A stretch of DNA of 64,000 nucleotides, taken from Armatimonadota bacterium (GTDB lineage Bacteria > Sysuimicrobiota > Sysuimicrobiia > Sysuimicrobiales > Humicultoraceae). The DNA lies in the NCBI GenBank assembly GCA_031081715.1, contig JAVHMA010000018.1, positions 1 through 64,000 of the forward strand, given 5' to 3'. A program made the position numbers and the translations under genes. Below the pieces are notes generated by a model that had not been told where the DNA came from, made no database searches, and saw only the letters and a list, made by a program, of their open reading frames with translations. Shown here piece after piece: positions 33,597 to 43,656 of the stretch (the stretch's first letter is position 1; the number at the start of each line of letters is the position of its first letter).

Positions 33597-34946
33597 GTGG
33601 ACGCTGAGGCGCTCGCCCGCGCGGTCCGCGACCGCCTGGACGGCCGCGACCTGCCCGGCATGGCGCAGCTCCTCCGGCCGCAGCGTCCCGCCGAACTGGT
33701 CGACCTGATCCGTCACCTCGATCCACCGGACGCGGCCGCTGTCCTGGTCGTATTGCCCGACGCCGATGCCGCCGAGGTGCTCGCCGGGCTCTCCGCGGAG
33801 GAGCAGGGGCTGATCGCGGCATCGCTGGCCGACGAGCGTCTGGCGGCGCTGCTGGGCGAGATGGCCAGCGACGAGGCCACGGACCTGCTGGGCGAGCTGC
33901 CCGAGGAGCGCGCGAGGCGGCTGCTCGCGTTGCTGCCGCCCCCCGAGGCGACCGCGGTCTCGCGGCTACTGGCCTACCCCGAGCGGTCGGCCGGCGGGCT
34001 GATGTCGGCGGAGTGGCTCGCGGTCTCGCCCGAGGCGACCGCCGCGGAGACGATCGACGCGCTGCGCCAGCGGGGGCGCGAGATCGACCTGGTCTACTAT
34101 GTCTACGTGGTCGAGGCCGACCGCCTGGTCGGCGTGGTCACGCTGCGTGACTTGATCGTCTCGCCGCCGACGCGCCGTATCCGCGAGTTCATGCGGACGC
34201 GGCTTGTGACCGCGGGTCCGCTGGACGACCAGGAGACCGTCGCGGCGCTCGCCCGGAAGTACGCGCTGCTGGCGGTTCCGGTGGTGGACGGCTCGGGCCG
34301 GCTGCTGGGTATCGTGACCGCCGACGACCTGGTAAAGGTCGTGAAGTCCGAGGCCACCGAGGACGTGCTGCGGTTCTCCGGCGCGGTAGCTGGCACCGAG
34401 ACGCGGGCGCGGCCGTTTCCCTGGGGCGTGGTCGGACGTCGGGTGGCCTTCCTGGTCCTGAACCTGCACCTCAACATTGTCGCGGCGCTGCTCATCAGCC
34501 GCTTCGAGGCCACGCTGCGCGCCGCGGTCGCCCTGGCGTTCTTCGTCCCGGCGCTGGTCGCCACGGCCGGCAACGTGGGCACCCAGTCCCTGGCGCTCAC
34601 CGTCCGCGGGCTGGCGACCCGCCGGTTCGACGGCGGGTCCTGGGGCCCGGCGCTGCGGGAGACCTACACCGGCGCCCTGGTGGGTGCGGTCTGCGGGCTG
34701 GCGGTGGGCGCGTTCGCGGCGGTCTGGCAGCGGGACCTGGGGCTCGGTTTCGTGGTGGGCGCCGCGATGTGGATCGCGCTGATCGTGGCGGCGCCGATCG
34801 GGATGCTCATCCCGATCGGCATGGAGCGCCTGGGCGTGGACCCGGCCATTGCATCGGGCCCGCTGACGACCACCGTAACCGACAACACGACGCTGCTGGT
34901 CTACCTGCTCATGGCCAGCGCGTTCATCCACACACTGGCCCGATGA
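33597..34946 (+). CDS. mgtE: magnesium transporter MgtE (first of two)
   Basis: 449 residues from the GTG at 33597, which has TTGGAG six bases upstream; the frame opens at a GTG at 33543 without a ribosome binding site. N-domain of helical repeats (about 1-125), CBS pair (about 130-250), five-helix membrane domain (about 285-449) with ATAGNVGTQSLALTVRGLA and the pore aspartate in TVTDNTTLLVYLL. Mg2+ channel gated by cytoplasmic Mg2+ in studied homologues. Overlaps the second mgtE by four bases (ATGA). Confidence 0.92.
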   Translation: MDAEALARAVRDRLDGRDLPGMAQLLRPQRPAELVDLIRHLDPPDAAAVLVVLPDADAAEVLAGLSAEEQGLIAASLADERLAALLGEMASDEATDLLGELPEERARRLLALLPPPEATAVSRLLAYPERSAGGLMSAEWLAVSPEATAAETIDALRQRGREIDLVYYVYVVEADRLVGVVTLRDLIVSPPTRRIREFMRTRLVTAGPLDDQETVAALARKYALLAVPVVDGSGRLLGIVTADDLVKVVKSEATEDVLRFSGAVAGTETRARPFPWGVVGRRVAFLVLNLHLNIVAALLISRFEATLRAAVALAFFVPALVATAGNVGTQSLALTVRGLATRRFDGGSWGPALRETYTGALVGAVCGLAVGAFAAVWQRDLGLGFVVGAAMWIALIVAAPIGMLIPIGMERLGVDPAIASGPLTTTVTDNTTLLVYLLMASAFIHTLAR

Positions 34947-36292
34947 GCCAGTCGTTGACCGCCGAGGTCCTGCGCGGGCTCACGGCTCGCGGCGACCGTC
35001 TCGAGCTCCGCCGCCTGCTCGCCACCCACCACCCCGCCGACGTGGCGGAGGCGCTGGGCGCGCTGGACGACACCGTCGCCGCGCGCGTGCTCGCGGCGAT
35101 GCCCGGCGAGGGCGCCCCGGTCCTGGAGTATCTACCGCCCGAGCGCCAGGAGCGGCTGCTCGCGCTGATGAGTCCGGAGCAGGCCGCCGACGTCCTGGAA
35201 GAGATGTCGTCGGACGAGGCCGCGGACCTCCTCGGCGACCTGCCCGCGGAGGACGCGCGCCGCCTGCTCGCGACCATGGCGCGCGACGAGGCCGCCGACG
35301 TCCGCGAGCTGCTGGCCTACCGCCCGGATACCGCCGGCGGCCTGATGGCCACCGAGGTGGTGGCGATCCGCGAGACCGCGACCGTGGCCGAGGCGCTCGC
35401 CGACCTGCGGGCGCAGGCCCCGGACGCGGAGACGATCTACTACGTCTACGTGGTGGACGCGGCGCGCCGCCTGGTCGGCGTCGTCTCCCTGCGCGATGTG
35501 ATCCTCGCGGAGGAGGGCGCGCGCGTCTCGACGATCATGCGCACCGACGTCGTAAGTGCCCAGGTGCACGACGACCGCGAGGCCGTCGCCCGCCTCTTCG
35601 AGCGGCACCGGCTGCTCGCGCTGCCGGTGGTGGACCCGGGGAGCCGGTTGGTGGGGGTCGTCACGGTGGACGACGTGCTCGAGGCCGTGACCGACGAGGC
35701 CTCGGAAGACGTCTACCGTCTCGCGGGACTGGTGGAGGAGGTCGAATCGCTCGACGCGCCGGCCCGGCGGGCGGCGAAGCGGCTGCCCTGGCTGCTCGCG
35801 CTCATGGTGGTCGAGGCTGCGGCCGCGCGCGTCATCGAGGGATTCGAGGCGGTTCTCCACGCGGTCGTGGCCCTGGCGTTTTTCATTCCGATGCTCAACG
35901 ACCAGGCGGGCAACATGGGCGTGCAGTCCGCCGCCATCGCGGTGCGGGCGATCGCCACCGGCGAGGTGGACCGGCGGTCGTACCGGCGCTTCGTGCTGCG
36001 CGAGGTTGCCGTGGGCTTCCTCGCCGGGCTCGCCAGCGGCGCCGCGGCGTGCGCCATCGGATTCCTCTGGCAGCGCGACCTGATGCTGGGCGCGACGCTG
36101 GGCCTCACCCTGGCCGTGGTCATGCTGATCGCGTCGCTGGCGGGGTCGGTGGTCCCCGTGGTCATGACGGCGCTGCGGCGCGACCCGGCGGTCGCCGCCG
36201 GGCCGTTCATCACCTCGGCCATGGACCTGGTGACCGTGGTCGTCTACTTCACGGTGGCGTCCGTGTTGCTGCGCCCCCTGATCGTCAGGTAG
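34943..36292 (+). CDS. mgtE: magnesium transporter MgtE (second of two)
   Basis: 449 residues, the same length as the copy before it and with the same domain order: acidic helical N-domain, CBS pair (YYVYVVDAARRLVGVVSLRDV and LPVVDPGSRLVGVVTVDDV), membrane domain with QAGNMGVQSAAIAVRAIA and the pore Asp in SAMDLVTVVVYF. The two copies are clearly diverged in the membrane part, so the duplication is old. MgtE forms homodimers in known cases; the ATGA coupling makes a heterodimer possible, which is speculation. Confidence 0.92.
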   Translation: MSQSLTAEVLRGLTARGDRLELRRLLATHHPADVAEALGALDDTVAARVLAAMPGEGAPVLEYLPPERQERLLALMSPEQAADVLEEMSSDEAADLLGDLPAEDARRLLATMARDEAADVRELLAYRPDTAGGLMATEVVAIRETATVAEALADLRAQAPDAETIYYVYVVDAARRLVGVVSLRDVILAEEGARVSTIMRTDVVSAQVHDDREAVARLFERHRLLALPVVDPGSRLVGVVTVDDVLEAVTDEASEDVYRLAGLVEEVESLDAPARRAAKRLPWLLALMVVEAAAARVIEGFEAVLHAVVALAFFIPMLNDQAGNMGVQSAAIAVRAIATGEVDRRSYRRFVLREVAVGFLAGLASGAAACAIGFLWQRDLMLGATLGLTLAVVMLIASLAGSVVPVVMTALRRDPAVAAGPFITSAMDLVTVVVYFTVASVLLRPLIVR

Positions 36293-36300
36293 CCGGCGGC

Positions 36301-37074
36301 GTGGGCCTGTACAAGATCGAAGGGGTCGTGCTACGGCGCCGCAACCTGGGCGAGGCGGACCGGCTGGTCACGGTGCTCTCGCGCGACCGCGGCAAGCTCA
36401 CGCTGGTCGCCCGCGGCGCGCGGCGGCCGCGCAGCCGGCTCGGCGGCCGGCTGGAGCCGTGCACGCGGTTCCGCGCCCTGGTCGTCGAGGGGCGCAGCCT
36501 CGATCTCGTCTCCCAGGTCGAGGTGCTGGATGCGCGCGCGACGCTGCGCGATGACCTGGAGCGCATGGCGGCGGCGACGATCTTGCTCGAGCTGACCGAC
36601 CGTGCCCTGGCCGACCGACAACCGCACCCGGACGTCTACCAGCTCCTGGAGGCGGCGCTCGACCTGATCGGCCGCGGCGGGGCCCACCTTGCGTGGATGT
36701 GGTACGCGGCGCGGCTGCTGGGGGCGACGGGCCACCGGCCGTCGATCGTGCGGTGCGTCGCGTGCGGCCAGCGGTCCTCCGGCGCGGTCGCCTGGAGCGT
36801 GCCCCTCGGTGGTGCGCTCCACGAGCGCTGTCGCGCGCGGGACCCGCGGGCGGTGGCGCTGCCGGGCGGGGCCATGGCGCTCCTGGCGTTCCTGCTGGAC
36901 GCTTCTCCCGCTGCCGTGCGCCGGCTGACCCCGCCGGTGCGCGACCTGACCGCCGCGGGCGAGGCGCTCCTGGCCTACGCGGAAGCCCGGTGGGAGGCGC
37001 GGCTGCGCGCGCCGGCGGTGGCCGCGCGCCTGGCGGGCGGCGCTTTGGCCGTGGTCCGGGCGGCGCAGGACTGA
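36301..37074 (+). CDS. recO: DNA repair protein RecO
   Basis: 257 residues from the GTG at 36301. N-terminal OB fold with YKIEGVVLRRRNLGEADRLVTVLSRDRGKLTLVARGARRPRS, then a helical domain and a zinc-finger-like loop CVACG...HERC. Many RecO proteins have two CxxC pairs; here the second pair is HxxC. RecO loads RecA with RecR at gaps. Lies just after the mgtE pair. Confidence 0.92.
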   Translation: MGLYKIEGVVLRRRNLGEADRLVTVLSRDRGKLTLVARGARRPRSRLGGRLEPCTRFRALVVEGRSLDLVSQVEVLDARATLRDDLERMAAATILLELTDRALADRQPHPDVYQLLEAALDLIGRGGAHLAWMWYAARLLGATGHRPSIVRCVACGQRSSGAVAWSVPLGGALHERCRARDPRAVALPGGAMALLAFLLDASPAAVRRLTPPVRDLTAAGEALLAYAEARWEARLRAPAVAARLAGGALAVVRAAQD

Positions 37075-37088
37075 GGCGGCGCGGGCTG

Positions 37089-37097
37089 TGGTATAGT
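37089..37097 (+). promoter_or_regulatory. extended -10 promoter after recO
   Basis: TGG-TATAGT, extended -10 with no clear -35. Expected start near 37104, so the ATG at 37100 would not be transcribed and the one at 37124 is used. Confidence 0.55.
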
Positions 37098-37123
37098 GCA
37101 TGAAGAGAGGGGGTGCGGCGGTC

Positions 37124-37378
37124 ATGGAGATCGATCTCGATCGCGCGCGGCGCGCGCTGCTGGAGCTCGGGGCGGCGCTGTCGGAGGCGCGCGGGGTCGT
37201 GCGGCCGGGACCGGGCTCGACGGTCCGCATCAAGACCGAGACCGAGGTGATCGAGTTGCCGGTCTGGTGGGCCGTCGCTGGTCTGGTGGCGTTCACCGCG
37301 GCGGCGCTGATCTCCACGATGCCCACGCCCTCGGTCCGCCGTCGCGTTCGGGAGGAAGAGCCGCTCGGTATCGGTTAG
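37124..37378 (+). CDS. small membrane protein of unknown function
   Basis: 84 residues. A polar, partly helical N-terminus (about 1-50), IKTETEVIELPVW, one membrane helix (about 53-72, AVAGLVAFTAAALIS), then a basic-acidic tail. GAGAGGGGG stands about 11 bases before the ATG. The IELP step before the helix is loosely like DUF4342-type proteins, but I would not name it. It has its own promoter and is followed by the glyQ T-box. Confidence 0.6.
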   Translation: MEIDLDRARRALLELGAALSEARGVVRPGPGSTVRIKTETEVIELPVWWAVAGLVAFTAAALISTMPTPSVRRRVREEEPLGIG

Positions 37379-37408
37379 GTCCCGCGGCACGCCGGGCAAT
37401 CACCGGCG

Positions 37409-37437
37409 TTGACCGGCTCCCCCGCGGTCAGTAGACT
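37409..37437 (+). promoter_or_regulatory. promoter of the glyQS T-box transcript
   Basis: TTGACC (37409-37414), 17-base spacer, TAGACT (37432-37437); start expected near 37444. Confidence 0.65.
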
Positions 37438-37443
37438 ATCCAG

Positions 37444-37681
37444 AGGACTGTCATCGCCACGGCGATGCGGGAGAGGACTACCCGCGGCAACCGCCGGAGA
37501 GAGCCCGCGCAGGGTGGAAGCGGGTGCGGACCGCGGGGAACGGCGCTCCCAAGCCGCGGGCGGCTGCGGCCGTCCCGCCGGGATCCGCCCGAGATCGCGG
37601 GCCGAGTGCCTGCGGCCTCCTGCCGCGGGAATCAGGGTGGAACCGCGGAGTTGCCGTCCCTGAGACGGCGCTCCGCGTTTT
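37444..37681 (+). promoter_or_regulatory. T-box riboswitch controlling glyQS
   Basis: T-box sequence GGGTGGAACCGCGG at 37635-37648, preceded by stem I elements (GGAGAGAGCC near 37495, GGGTGGAAGC in the distal loop near 37512). The specifier is read as GGC (Gly) at 37542-37544 in GAAC-GGC. The right part of the T-box sequence is also the left arm of the terminator, so antiterminator and terminator exclude each other. Uncharged tRNA-Gly should switch on glyQ, glyS and possibly ppdK downstream. Confidence 0.9.
37644..37681 (+). terminator. T-box-controlled intrinsic terminator before glyQ
   Basis: Two-part stem: CGCGGAG (37644-37650) with CTCCGCG (37671-37677), and GCCGTC (37653-37658) with GACGGC (37664-37669), then TTTT. 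The outer arm overlaps the T-box sequence. Confidence 0.85.
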
Positions 37682-37708
37682 CTGTGTCCGGCGATGCCGA
37701 AGGATCCG

Positions 37709-38584
37709 ATGACCTTTCAGGAGATGATCCTGGCGCTGCACCGATACTGGTCGGCGCGCGGGTGCGTGCTGGAGGAACCCTTCGACGTGGAGGTGGGCGC
37801 CGGCACCCTGCATCCGGCGACCTTCCTGCGCGCGCTGGGGCCAGAGCCGTGGCGGGTGGCCTACGTGCAGCCGAGCCGGCGGCCGGCCGACGGCCGCTAC
37901 GGCGAGAACCCGAGCCGCTTCTTCAAGCACTATCAGTATCAGGTCATCCTCAAGCCCGCGCCTGACGACGTCCAGGACCTCTACCTGCACAGCCTGGAGC
38001 GCCTGGGGCTGGTGCTCCGGCACCACGACATCCGCTTCCTCGAAGACGACTGGGAGGCCCCCACCCTGGGCGCGTGGGGTGTGGGCTGGCAGGTGTTCCT
38101 GGACGGGACCGAGATCACCCAGTTCACCTACTTCCAGCAGATGGGCGGGCTCGACCTGGACCTGATCTCGGTGGAGCTGACCTACGGGCTGGAGCGCCTG
38201 GCCATGTTCCTTCAGCGCAAGGCCCGGGCGTTCGACATCGCCTGGACGCACGGCGTCACCTATGGCGAGCTCCGGCGCGACGACGAACGGCAACAGTCCG
38301 CCTACGGCTTCGAGCACGGCGACCCGGACCGGCTGCGGCTGCTGTTCGACACCTACGAGGCCGAGGCCCGGCGCCTGCTTGAGATCCCGCTCGTGCTGCC
38401 GGCCTACGAGGCCGTGCTGAAGTGCTCGCACCTGTTCAACCTGCTGGACGCGCGCGGCGCGGTCGGCGTCACGCAGCGCGTCGAGCTGATGGGCCGCACG
38501 CGCGCGCTCGCGCGCGCGTGCGCGGCGGAGTACCTGCGCGGCCGCCGCGAGGCGGATGCGCGCGCCGGGGTCGCGCATGCCTAG
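37709..38584 (+). CDS. glyQ: glycine--tRNA ligase alpha subunit
   Basis: 291 residues from the ATG at 37709, which has GAAGGA four bases upstream and gives [14 protein letters not shown], close to the usual GlyQ start; an ATG at 37694 adds five residues. Catalytic subunit of the alpha2beta2 class II enzyme: [35 protein letters not shown]-type block and [18 protein letters not shown]. The end overlaps glyS by eight bases. Confidence 0.96.
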   Translation: MTFQEMILALHRYWSARGCVLEEPFDVEVGAGTLHPATFLRALGPEPWRVAYVQPSRRPADGRYGENPSRFFKHYQYQVILKPAPDDVQDLYLHSLERLGLVLRHHDIRFLEDDWEAPTLGAWGVGWQVFLDGTEITQFTYFQQMGGLDLDLISVELTYGLERLAMFLQRKARAFDIAWTHGVTYGELRRDDERQQSAYGFEHGDPDRLRLLFDTYEAEARRLLEIPLVLPAYEAVLKCSHLFNLLDARGAVGVTQRVELMGRTRALARACAAEYLRGRREADARAGVAHA

Positions 38585-40661
38585 GGCAGGCGCGCGTCTC
38601 CTCCTGGAGATCGGCTGCGAGGAGTTGCCGCCGGCCTCGGTGGCGCCTGCCCTGGCGCAGCTCGCCCGCGACGCCGCGGCGGCGCTGCGCGCGGCGCGTC
38701 TGGAAGGCGGCGAGCCGCAGACGACCGGCACGGTCCGCCGGCTGGTCCTCATGGTGAACGGCCTGCCGTTGCGGCAGGCCGACCGCGTGAGCGTGGTGCG
38801 CGGGCCCGCGGCGCGCGTGGCCTTCGACCCCTCCGGGGCACCGAGCGCGGCGGCGCTCGGGTTCGCGCGCGCGCAGGGCGTGGCGGTGGACGCGCTGCAG
38901 GTGCGCGAGATCGACGGCGGCCGTTACGTGGTGGCCGAGGTGCGCGAGCGTGGGCGTCCGGCATCGCAGGTGCTGGCCGAGGTGCTGCCGCGCGTGGTCG
39001 CCGGCCTGGCGTTCCCCAAGACGATGCGCTGGCAGGCCGACGGGTTCCGCTTCGGTCGACCGATCCGCTGGGTCGTGGCGATGTTGGACAGGCGTGTCCT
39101 CCCCCTGGCCATCGCCGGCGTGCGGGCGGGCCGGGCGACCCGCGGCCACCGGTTCCTTCGGCCCGCGGCGGTGACGCTGTCCGACGCCTCCGGGTACGCC
39201 GCGGCGGTACGGCGCGGCCACGTGGTCCTCGACCCCGAGGCGCGCAGGGCGCGCATCGCCACGGCCGCGACGGCACTGGCGCGTCGCCTGCGCGGTGTGC
39301 CGGTGATCGATGCGGACCTGCTCGAGGAACTGGTGTGGTCCACCGAGCACCCCACGCCACTGCTCGGGGCGTTCGACCGCGCGCTCGCCGAGGCGCTACC
39401 CCGCGAGGTCGTGCTGGTCACCCTGCAGCACCACCAGAAGTCGTTCGGGATCACCGACGCCAGCGGCCGTGTGCTGCCCGGGTTCATCGCGGTCCGGGAT
39501 GGTGGGACGGCACACCTCGACACGGTGCGGACCGGCCACGAGTGGGTCGTGCGCGCGCGTCTGGAGGACGCCCGGTTCTTCCTCGACGATGACCGCCGGC
39601 GCGGGTTCGAAGCGCGCGCGGGGGAGCTCGCGCGGTTGGCCCATGCCGCGGGTCTGGGGTCGATGGCCGACCACGTACGGCGCCTGGAGGCGTTGTGCGC
39701 CTGGTTGGCCGAGACCGCCGGGCTCGGCACCGACGAGCGCGGCGTGCTCGCCCGCGCCGCGGCTCTGTGCAAGGTTGACCTGGTCACGGCGCTGGTCCGC
39801 GAGCTGCCGGAGTTGCAGGGCACCGTCGGCCGCATCTACGCGCTCGAGGCGGGCGAGCCGGTCGAGGTCGCATCCGCGATCGAGCAGCACTACTGGCCGC
39901 GCGCCGCGGGCGCGGCGCTACCCGAGCGGCGGCCGGCCGGGATGCTCGGGGTCGCCGACCGCGCCCTGCTGCTCGTCGGCGCGCTGCTCGCGGGCCTGGA
40001 GCCCAGCGGCTCGCAGGATCCGTACGGGTTGCGGCGCGCGGCATCGGGAATCGCGGCCATCCTCCAGGTGCACGGAGGGCGTGTGGGGCTGCGCGACCTC
40101 TTCGCGGCCGCCGCGGCACGCTACGACGCGGCGCCGGACGCGCGGGCACGCGCCGTCGGGGCCGCCGTCGAGGTAACGCTCCAGCGGCTGCGCGCGGCGC
40201 TACTCGAGCAGGGCGTCGGCTACGACACCGCCGATGCGGTGTTCGCCGCGGGCGGCGACGTGGTGGCCGACCTCGTGGCGCGCGCCCGGGCCCTCCAGGC
40301 GGTTCGCGGCGACGCCGCGATGCCGCGGCTGGTGACCGCTTTCGCCCGCGCGTCCCGCATCCTGGGCCAGGGGCAGCCCGCCGGAGGCGTGGACCCGGCG
40401 CTGTTCGACGCGGACGCCGAGCGCGCGCTGCACGACGCCCGGGAGGCCGCCGAGGCGGAGGTCGCCCGGGCCGCCCGCGCGGGCCGCTACGACGAGGCCC
40501 TCGCGGCGCTGGTTCGCCTGGCCGACCCGATCGACCGGTTCTTCGACGAGGTGCTCGTCATGGGACCGGAGCCCCGGGTGCGCGCCAACCGGCTCGCGCT
40601 GTTGGAGGCCGTGACCAGAACGTTCCTGCACGTGGCCGACCTGGGAAAGCTGGCGGGCTGA
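38577..40661 (+). CDS. glyS: glycine--tRNA ligase beta subunit
   Basis: 694 residues, the normal size. Starts [40 protein letters not shown] and [10 protein letters not shown]-type blocks and the C-terminal anticodon-binding DALRE-like region are present. Binds tRNA-Gly together with GlyQ. The ATG at 38577 lies within the end of glyQ, so translation is coupled. Confidence 0.96.
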   Translation: MPRAGARLLLEIGCEELPPASVAPALAQLARDAAAALRAARLEGGEPQTTGTVRRLVLMVNGLPLRQADRVSVVRGPAARVAFDPSGAPSAAALGFARAQGVAVDALQVREIDGGRYVVAEVRERGRPASQVLAEVLPRVVAGLAFPKTMRWQADGFRFGRPIRWVVAMLDRRVLPLAIAGVRAGRATRGHRFLRPAAVTLSDASGYAAAVRRGHVVLDPEARRARIATAATALARRLRGVPVIDADLLEELVWSTEHPTPLLGAFDRALAEALPREVVLVTLQHHQKSFGITDASGRVLPGFIAVRDGGTAHLDTVRTGHEWVVRARLEDARFFLDDDRRRGFEARAGELARLAHAAGLGSMADHVRRLEALCAWLAETAGLGTDERGVLARAAALCKVDLVTALVRELPELQGTVGRIYALEAGEPVEVASAIEQHYWPRAAGAALPERRPAGMLGVADRALLLVGALLAGLEPSGSQDPYGLRRAASGIAAILQVHGGRVGLRDLFAAAAARYDAAPDARARAVGAAVEVTLQRLRAALLEQGVGYDTADAVFAAGGDVVADLVARARALQAVRGDAAMPRLVTAFARASRILGQGQPAGGVDPALFDADAERALHDAREAAEAEVARAARAGRYDEALAALVRLADPIDRFFDEVLVMGPEPRVRANRLALLEAVTRTFLHVADLGKLAG

Positions 40662-40751
40662 GAGGCCGCACCGCGGGTTGCGGAGAACTGTTGCCCTTAG
40701 AGCCCGCGGCCGGCGCCGGTCCGGACACTTGACGCGAGGGAGTGAGGGTGC

Positions 40752-43646
40752 ATGTCCATGACGACCGACGTGCCGCGCACGGGGTTCCGCTGGACGATGC
40801 TGTTCGAGGAAGGGGACGCGTCCATGCGGGACCTGCTCGGCGGCAAGGGTGCCGGCCTGGCCGAGATGAGCCGCGTCGGCCTGCCGGTCCCGCCCGGCTT
40901 CACGATCACGACCAAGGCCTGCGTGGCGTACATGCAGTCGGGCCGGCAGTTCCCAGACGGCCTGATGGACGAGGTCGACGTCCGCATGCGCGCCGTGGAG
41001 GCCAAGACCGGGAAGCGCTTCGGTGAGGCCGCCAACCCGCTGCTCGTGTCGGTGCGGTCGGGTGCGAAGTTCAGCATGCCCGGTATGATGGACACCGTGC
41101 TCAACCTGGGGCTCAACGCGCAGACCCTGGAAGGGCTCATCCGCCTGACCGGCAACGAGCGGTTCGGCCGGGACGCGTACCGCCGCTTCGTCCAGATGTT
41201 CGGGAAGATCGTGCTCGACATCCCGGGCGAGCGCTTCGAGCACGAGATCGAGCGCATCAAGGCCCGCAAGCGCGTCCGGCAGGACACCGACCTTGACGCC
41301 GGGGACCTGGAAGCGCTGGCCGCCACGTTCAAGCGCATCATCAAGGCCGAACGGGGAGTGGAGTTTCCCGAGGACCCGCGGGAGCAGCTCCGCATGGCGA
41401 TCCAGGCGGTGTTCGACTCGTGGTCGGGCAAGCGGGCCGTGGACTACCGCACCTTCCACGGTATCCCCCACGACCTGGGGACCGCGGTGAACGTGCAGAC
41501 GATGGTGTTCGGGAACATGGGGGCGGACTCGGCCACCGGCGTCGCGTTCACGCGCAACCCGGCGACGGGCGAGCGGGTCGTCTACGGCGAGTACCTGGTG
41601 AACGCCCAGGGGGAAGACGTGGTGGCGGGCATCCGGACCCCCAAGCCGATCGCCGAGCTGGCCCGCGAGATGCCAGCATCGTATCAGGAGTTCCTGCGCG
41701 TCTGCGAGATGCTCGAGCGTCACTACCGCGACGTGCAGGACCTCGAGTTCACCATCGAGCGCGGCCGCCTCTGGATGCTCCAGACCCGCACGGGTAAGCG
41801 CACGGCCCAGGCGGCGGTGAAGATCGCGGTGGACATGGCCCACGAGGGGCTGATTACGCGCGAGGAGGCGTTGCTGCGGGTCGAGCCCGGCCAGATCGAC
41901 CAGCTCCTGCACCCGCGGTTCGACCAGGCCGCCAAGGACGCGGCGACCCGGCGCGGGCAGTTCCTCGCCCGGGGGCTCAACGCCTCGCCCGGGGCCGCGG
42001 TGGGTGTTGCCGTCTTCGACGCGGACACGGCCGAAGCGTGGGGCAAGGACGGCAAGGCGGTCATCCTGGTGCGGCCGGAGACGAACCCCGACGACGTCCA
42101 CGGCATGCTCAACGCGAAGGGCATCCTGACCAGCCGTGGGGGCGCGACCAGCCATGCGGCCGTGGTCGCCCGCGGACTCGGCGTGCCGTGCGTCGCGGGG
42201 ACCGAGGCCATTCGGGTCGATCCCGAGCGCAGGCAGTTCTCGGTGGACGGGAAGGTCATCCGACAGGGCGATTACCTCTCGATCGACGGCGGGACCGGCG
42301 AGGTCTTCGCCGGGCAGCTTCCGGCGCTCGAGCCGCGCCTGGAGGAGCAGCGGGAGCTGGTTGAGCTCCTGGGCTGGGCCGACCAGACGCGCCGGCTCGG
42401 CGTATGGGCCAACGCCGACTATCCCCGCGATGCGGCGCGCGCCCGAGGGTTCGGTGCCGAGGGCATCGGGCTGTGCCGGACCGAGCACATGTTTTTCGAG
42501 GAGGAGCGCCTGCCCGTCGTGCGCCAGATGATCCTGAGCGCCTCCGAGGCGCAGGCGGCCTACGATCGCGTGCGCGCGGCCGAAGCGGCGCTGCGCCAGA
42601 CCCCGGACGATCGGCAGGCCACGGCCGGGCTGAAGGAGGCGCGGCGCGCCCTCAAAGCCTCGCCTGCCGTTCGGCGCTACGAGTCGGCGCTCGCCGTCCT
42701 CCTGCGGCTGCAGCGGCGCGACTTCGAGGGGATCTTCCGCGCGATGGACGGCCTGCCGGTCATCATCCGGTTGATCGACCCGCCGCTGCACGAGTTTCTG
42801 CCGTCGCACGACTCGCTGCTCGAGGAGGTCAGCGCGCTGCGGGCCCGGATCGCCCTGATCGAGGGGCTGCCTCGCTACCGGCCGCGGAGGGGCCAGCCGA
42901 CGCTTGAGCGGCTGCGCGCGCAGCTCCGGCGGCGCGAGGCCGAGCTGGCCGCGGTCACGGCGATGCGTGAGGCGAACCCGATGCTGGGGCTGCGAGGGAT
43001 CCGCCTCGGTCTGACCTACCCCGCCATCATCGCGATGCAGGTCCGCGCGATTCTCGAGGCCGCCTGCCGGGTCACCAAGAAGGGCGTCCGCGCGATCCCC
43101 GAGATCATGATCCCGCTTGTCGGCCACCCGAACGAGTTGCGCGAGACGCACCGTACCTTCAGCGCCGTCGCGCGCGAGGTGCTCGCGCGGGAGGGCGTGT
43201 CGGTGCCCTACAAGTTCGGCACGATGATCGAGATCCCGCGGGCCTGTTTCGCCGCAGGCGAGATCGCCGAACTCGCCGAGTTCTTCTCGTTCGGCACCAA
43301 CGACCTCACGCAGACCATCTTCGGCATCTCGCGCGACGACGCCGAGGGCAAGTTCCTGCTCCAGTACGTGGAGCGCGGGATCCTGCCGGCCAACCCGTTC
43401 CAGACGCTCGACCACGGCGGCGTGGGGGAGGCGATGCGGATCGCCGTGGAGCGCGGGCGCGCGCGGCGGCCGGACTTGGAGGTCGGCATCTGTGGCGAGC
43501 ACGGCGGCGACCCGGCCTCGGTCGAGTTCTGCCACCGGCTGGGGCTCAACTACGTGAGCTGCTCGCCCTACCGCGTGCCTGTCGCGCGCCTGGCGGCGGC
43601 GCAGGCTGCGCTGCGGGAACGCGTCGCGGCGAGCCGGGACGTTTAG
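40752..43646 (+). CDS. ppdK: pyruvate, phosphate dikinase
   Basis: 964 residues against about 880 usually. Parts in order: ATP-grasp domain (LLGGKGAGLAEMSR, VSVRSGAKFSMPGMMDT), the phosphohistidine domain with catalytic His468 in GGATSHAAVVARG, and the TIM-barrel PEP/pyruvate domain with IRLIDPPLHEFLP and catalytic Cys937 in YVSCSPYRV. An extra charged helical segment of roughly 40-45 residues lies near 595-655, between RLPVVRQMIL and QRRDFEGIF. Interconverts pyruvate and PEP using ATP and phosphate. Start ATG at 40752; an in-frame ATG at 40758 is also possible. Confidence 0.95.
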   Translation: MSMTTDVPRTGFRWTMLFEEGDASMRDLLGGKGAGLAEMSRVGLPVPPGFTITTKACVAYMQSGRQFPDGLMDEVDVRMRAVEAKTGKRFGEAANPLLVSVRSGAKFSMPGMMDTVLNLGLNAQTLEGLIRLTGNERFGRDAYRRFVQMFGKIVLDIPGERFEHEIERIKARKRVRQDTDLDAGDLEALAATFKRIIKAERGVEFPEDPREQLRMAIQAVFDSWSGKRAVDYRTFHGIPHDLGTAVNVQTMVFGNMGADSATGVAFTRNPATGERVVYGEYLVNAQGEDVVAGIRTPKPIAELAREMPASYQEFLRVCEMLERHYRDVQDLEFTIERGRLWMLQTRTGKRTAQAAVKIAVDMAHEGLITREEALLRVEPGQIDQLLHPRFDQAAKDAATRRGQFLARGLNASPGAAVGVAVFDADTAEAWGKDGKAVILVRPETNPDDVHGMLNAKGILTSRGGATSHAAVVARGLGVPCVAGTEAIRVDPERRQFSVDGKVIRQGDYLSIDGGTGEVFAGQLPALEPRLEEQRELVELLGWADQTRRLGVWANADYPRDAARARGFGAEGIGLCRTEHMFFEEERLPVVRQMILSASEAQAAYDRVRAAEAALRQTPDDRQATAGLKEARRALKASPAVRRYESALAVLLRLQRRDFEGIFRAMDGLPVIIRLIDPPLHEFLPSHDSLLEEVSALRARIALIEGLPRYRPRRGQPTLERLRAQLRRREAELAAVTAMREANPMLGLRGIRLGLTYPAIIAMQVRAILEAACRVTKKGVRAIPEIMIPLVGHPNELRETHRTFSAVAREVLAREGVSVPYKFGTMIEIPRACFAAGEIAELAEFFSFGTNDLTQTIFGISRDDAEGKFLLQYVERGILPANPFQTLDHGGVGEAMRIAVERGRARRPDLEVGICGEHGGDPASVEFCHRLGLNYVSCSPYRVPVARLAAAQAALRERVAASRDV

Positions 43647-43656
43647 CGACGCCGGC

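Noticed and set aside
40662-40751. Promoter or terminator between glyS and ppdK
   Set aside because: TTGCGG and TTGACG hexamers exist but have no partner -10, and the short CCGCA/TGCGG stem is weak with no T-run.
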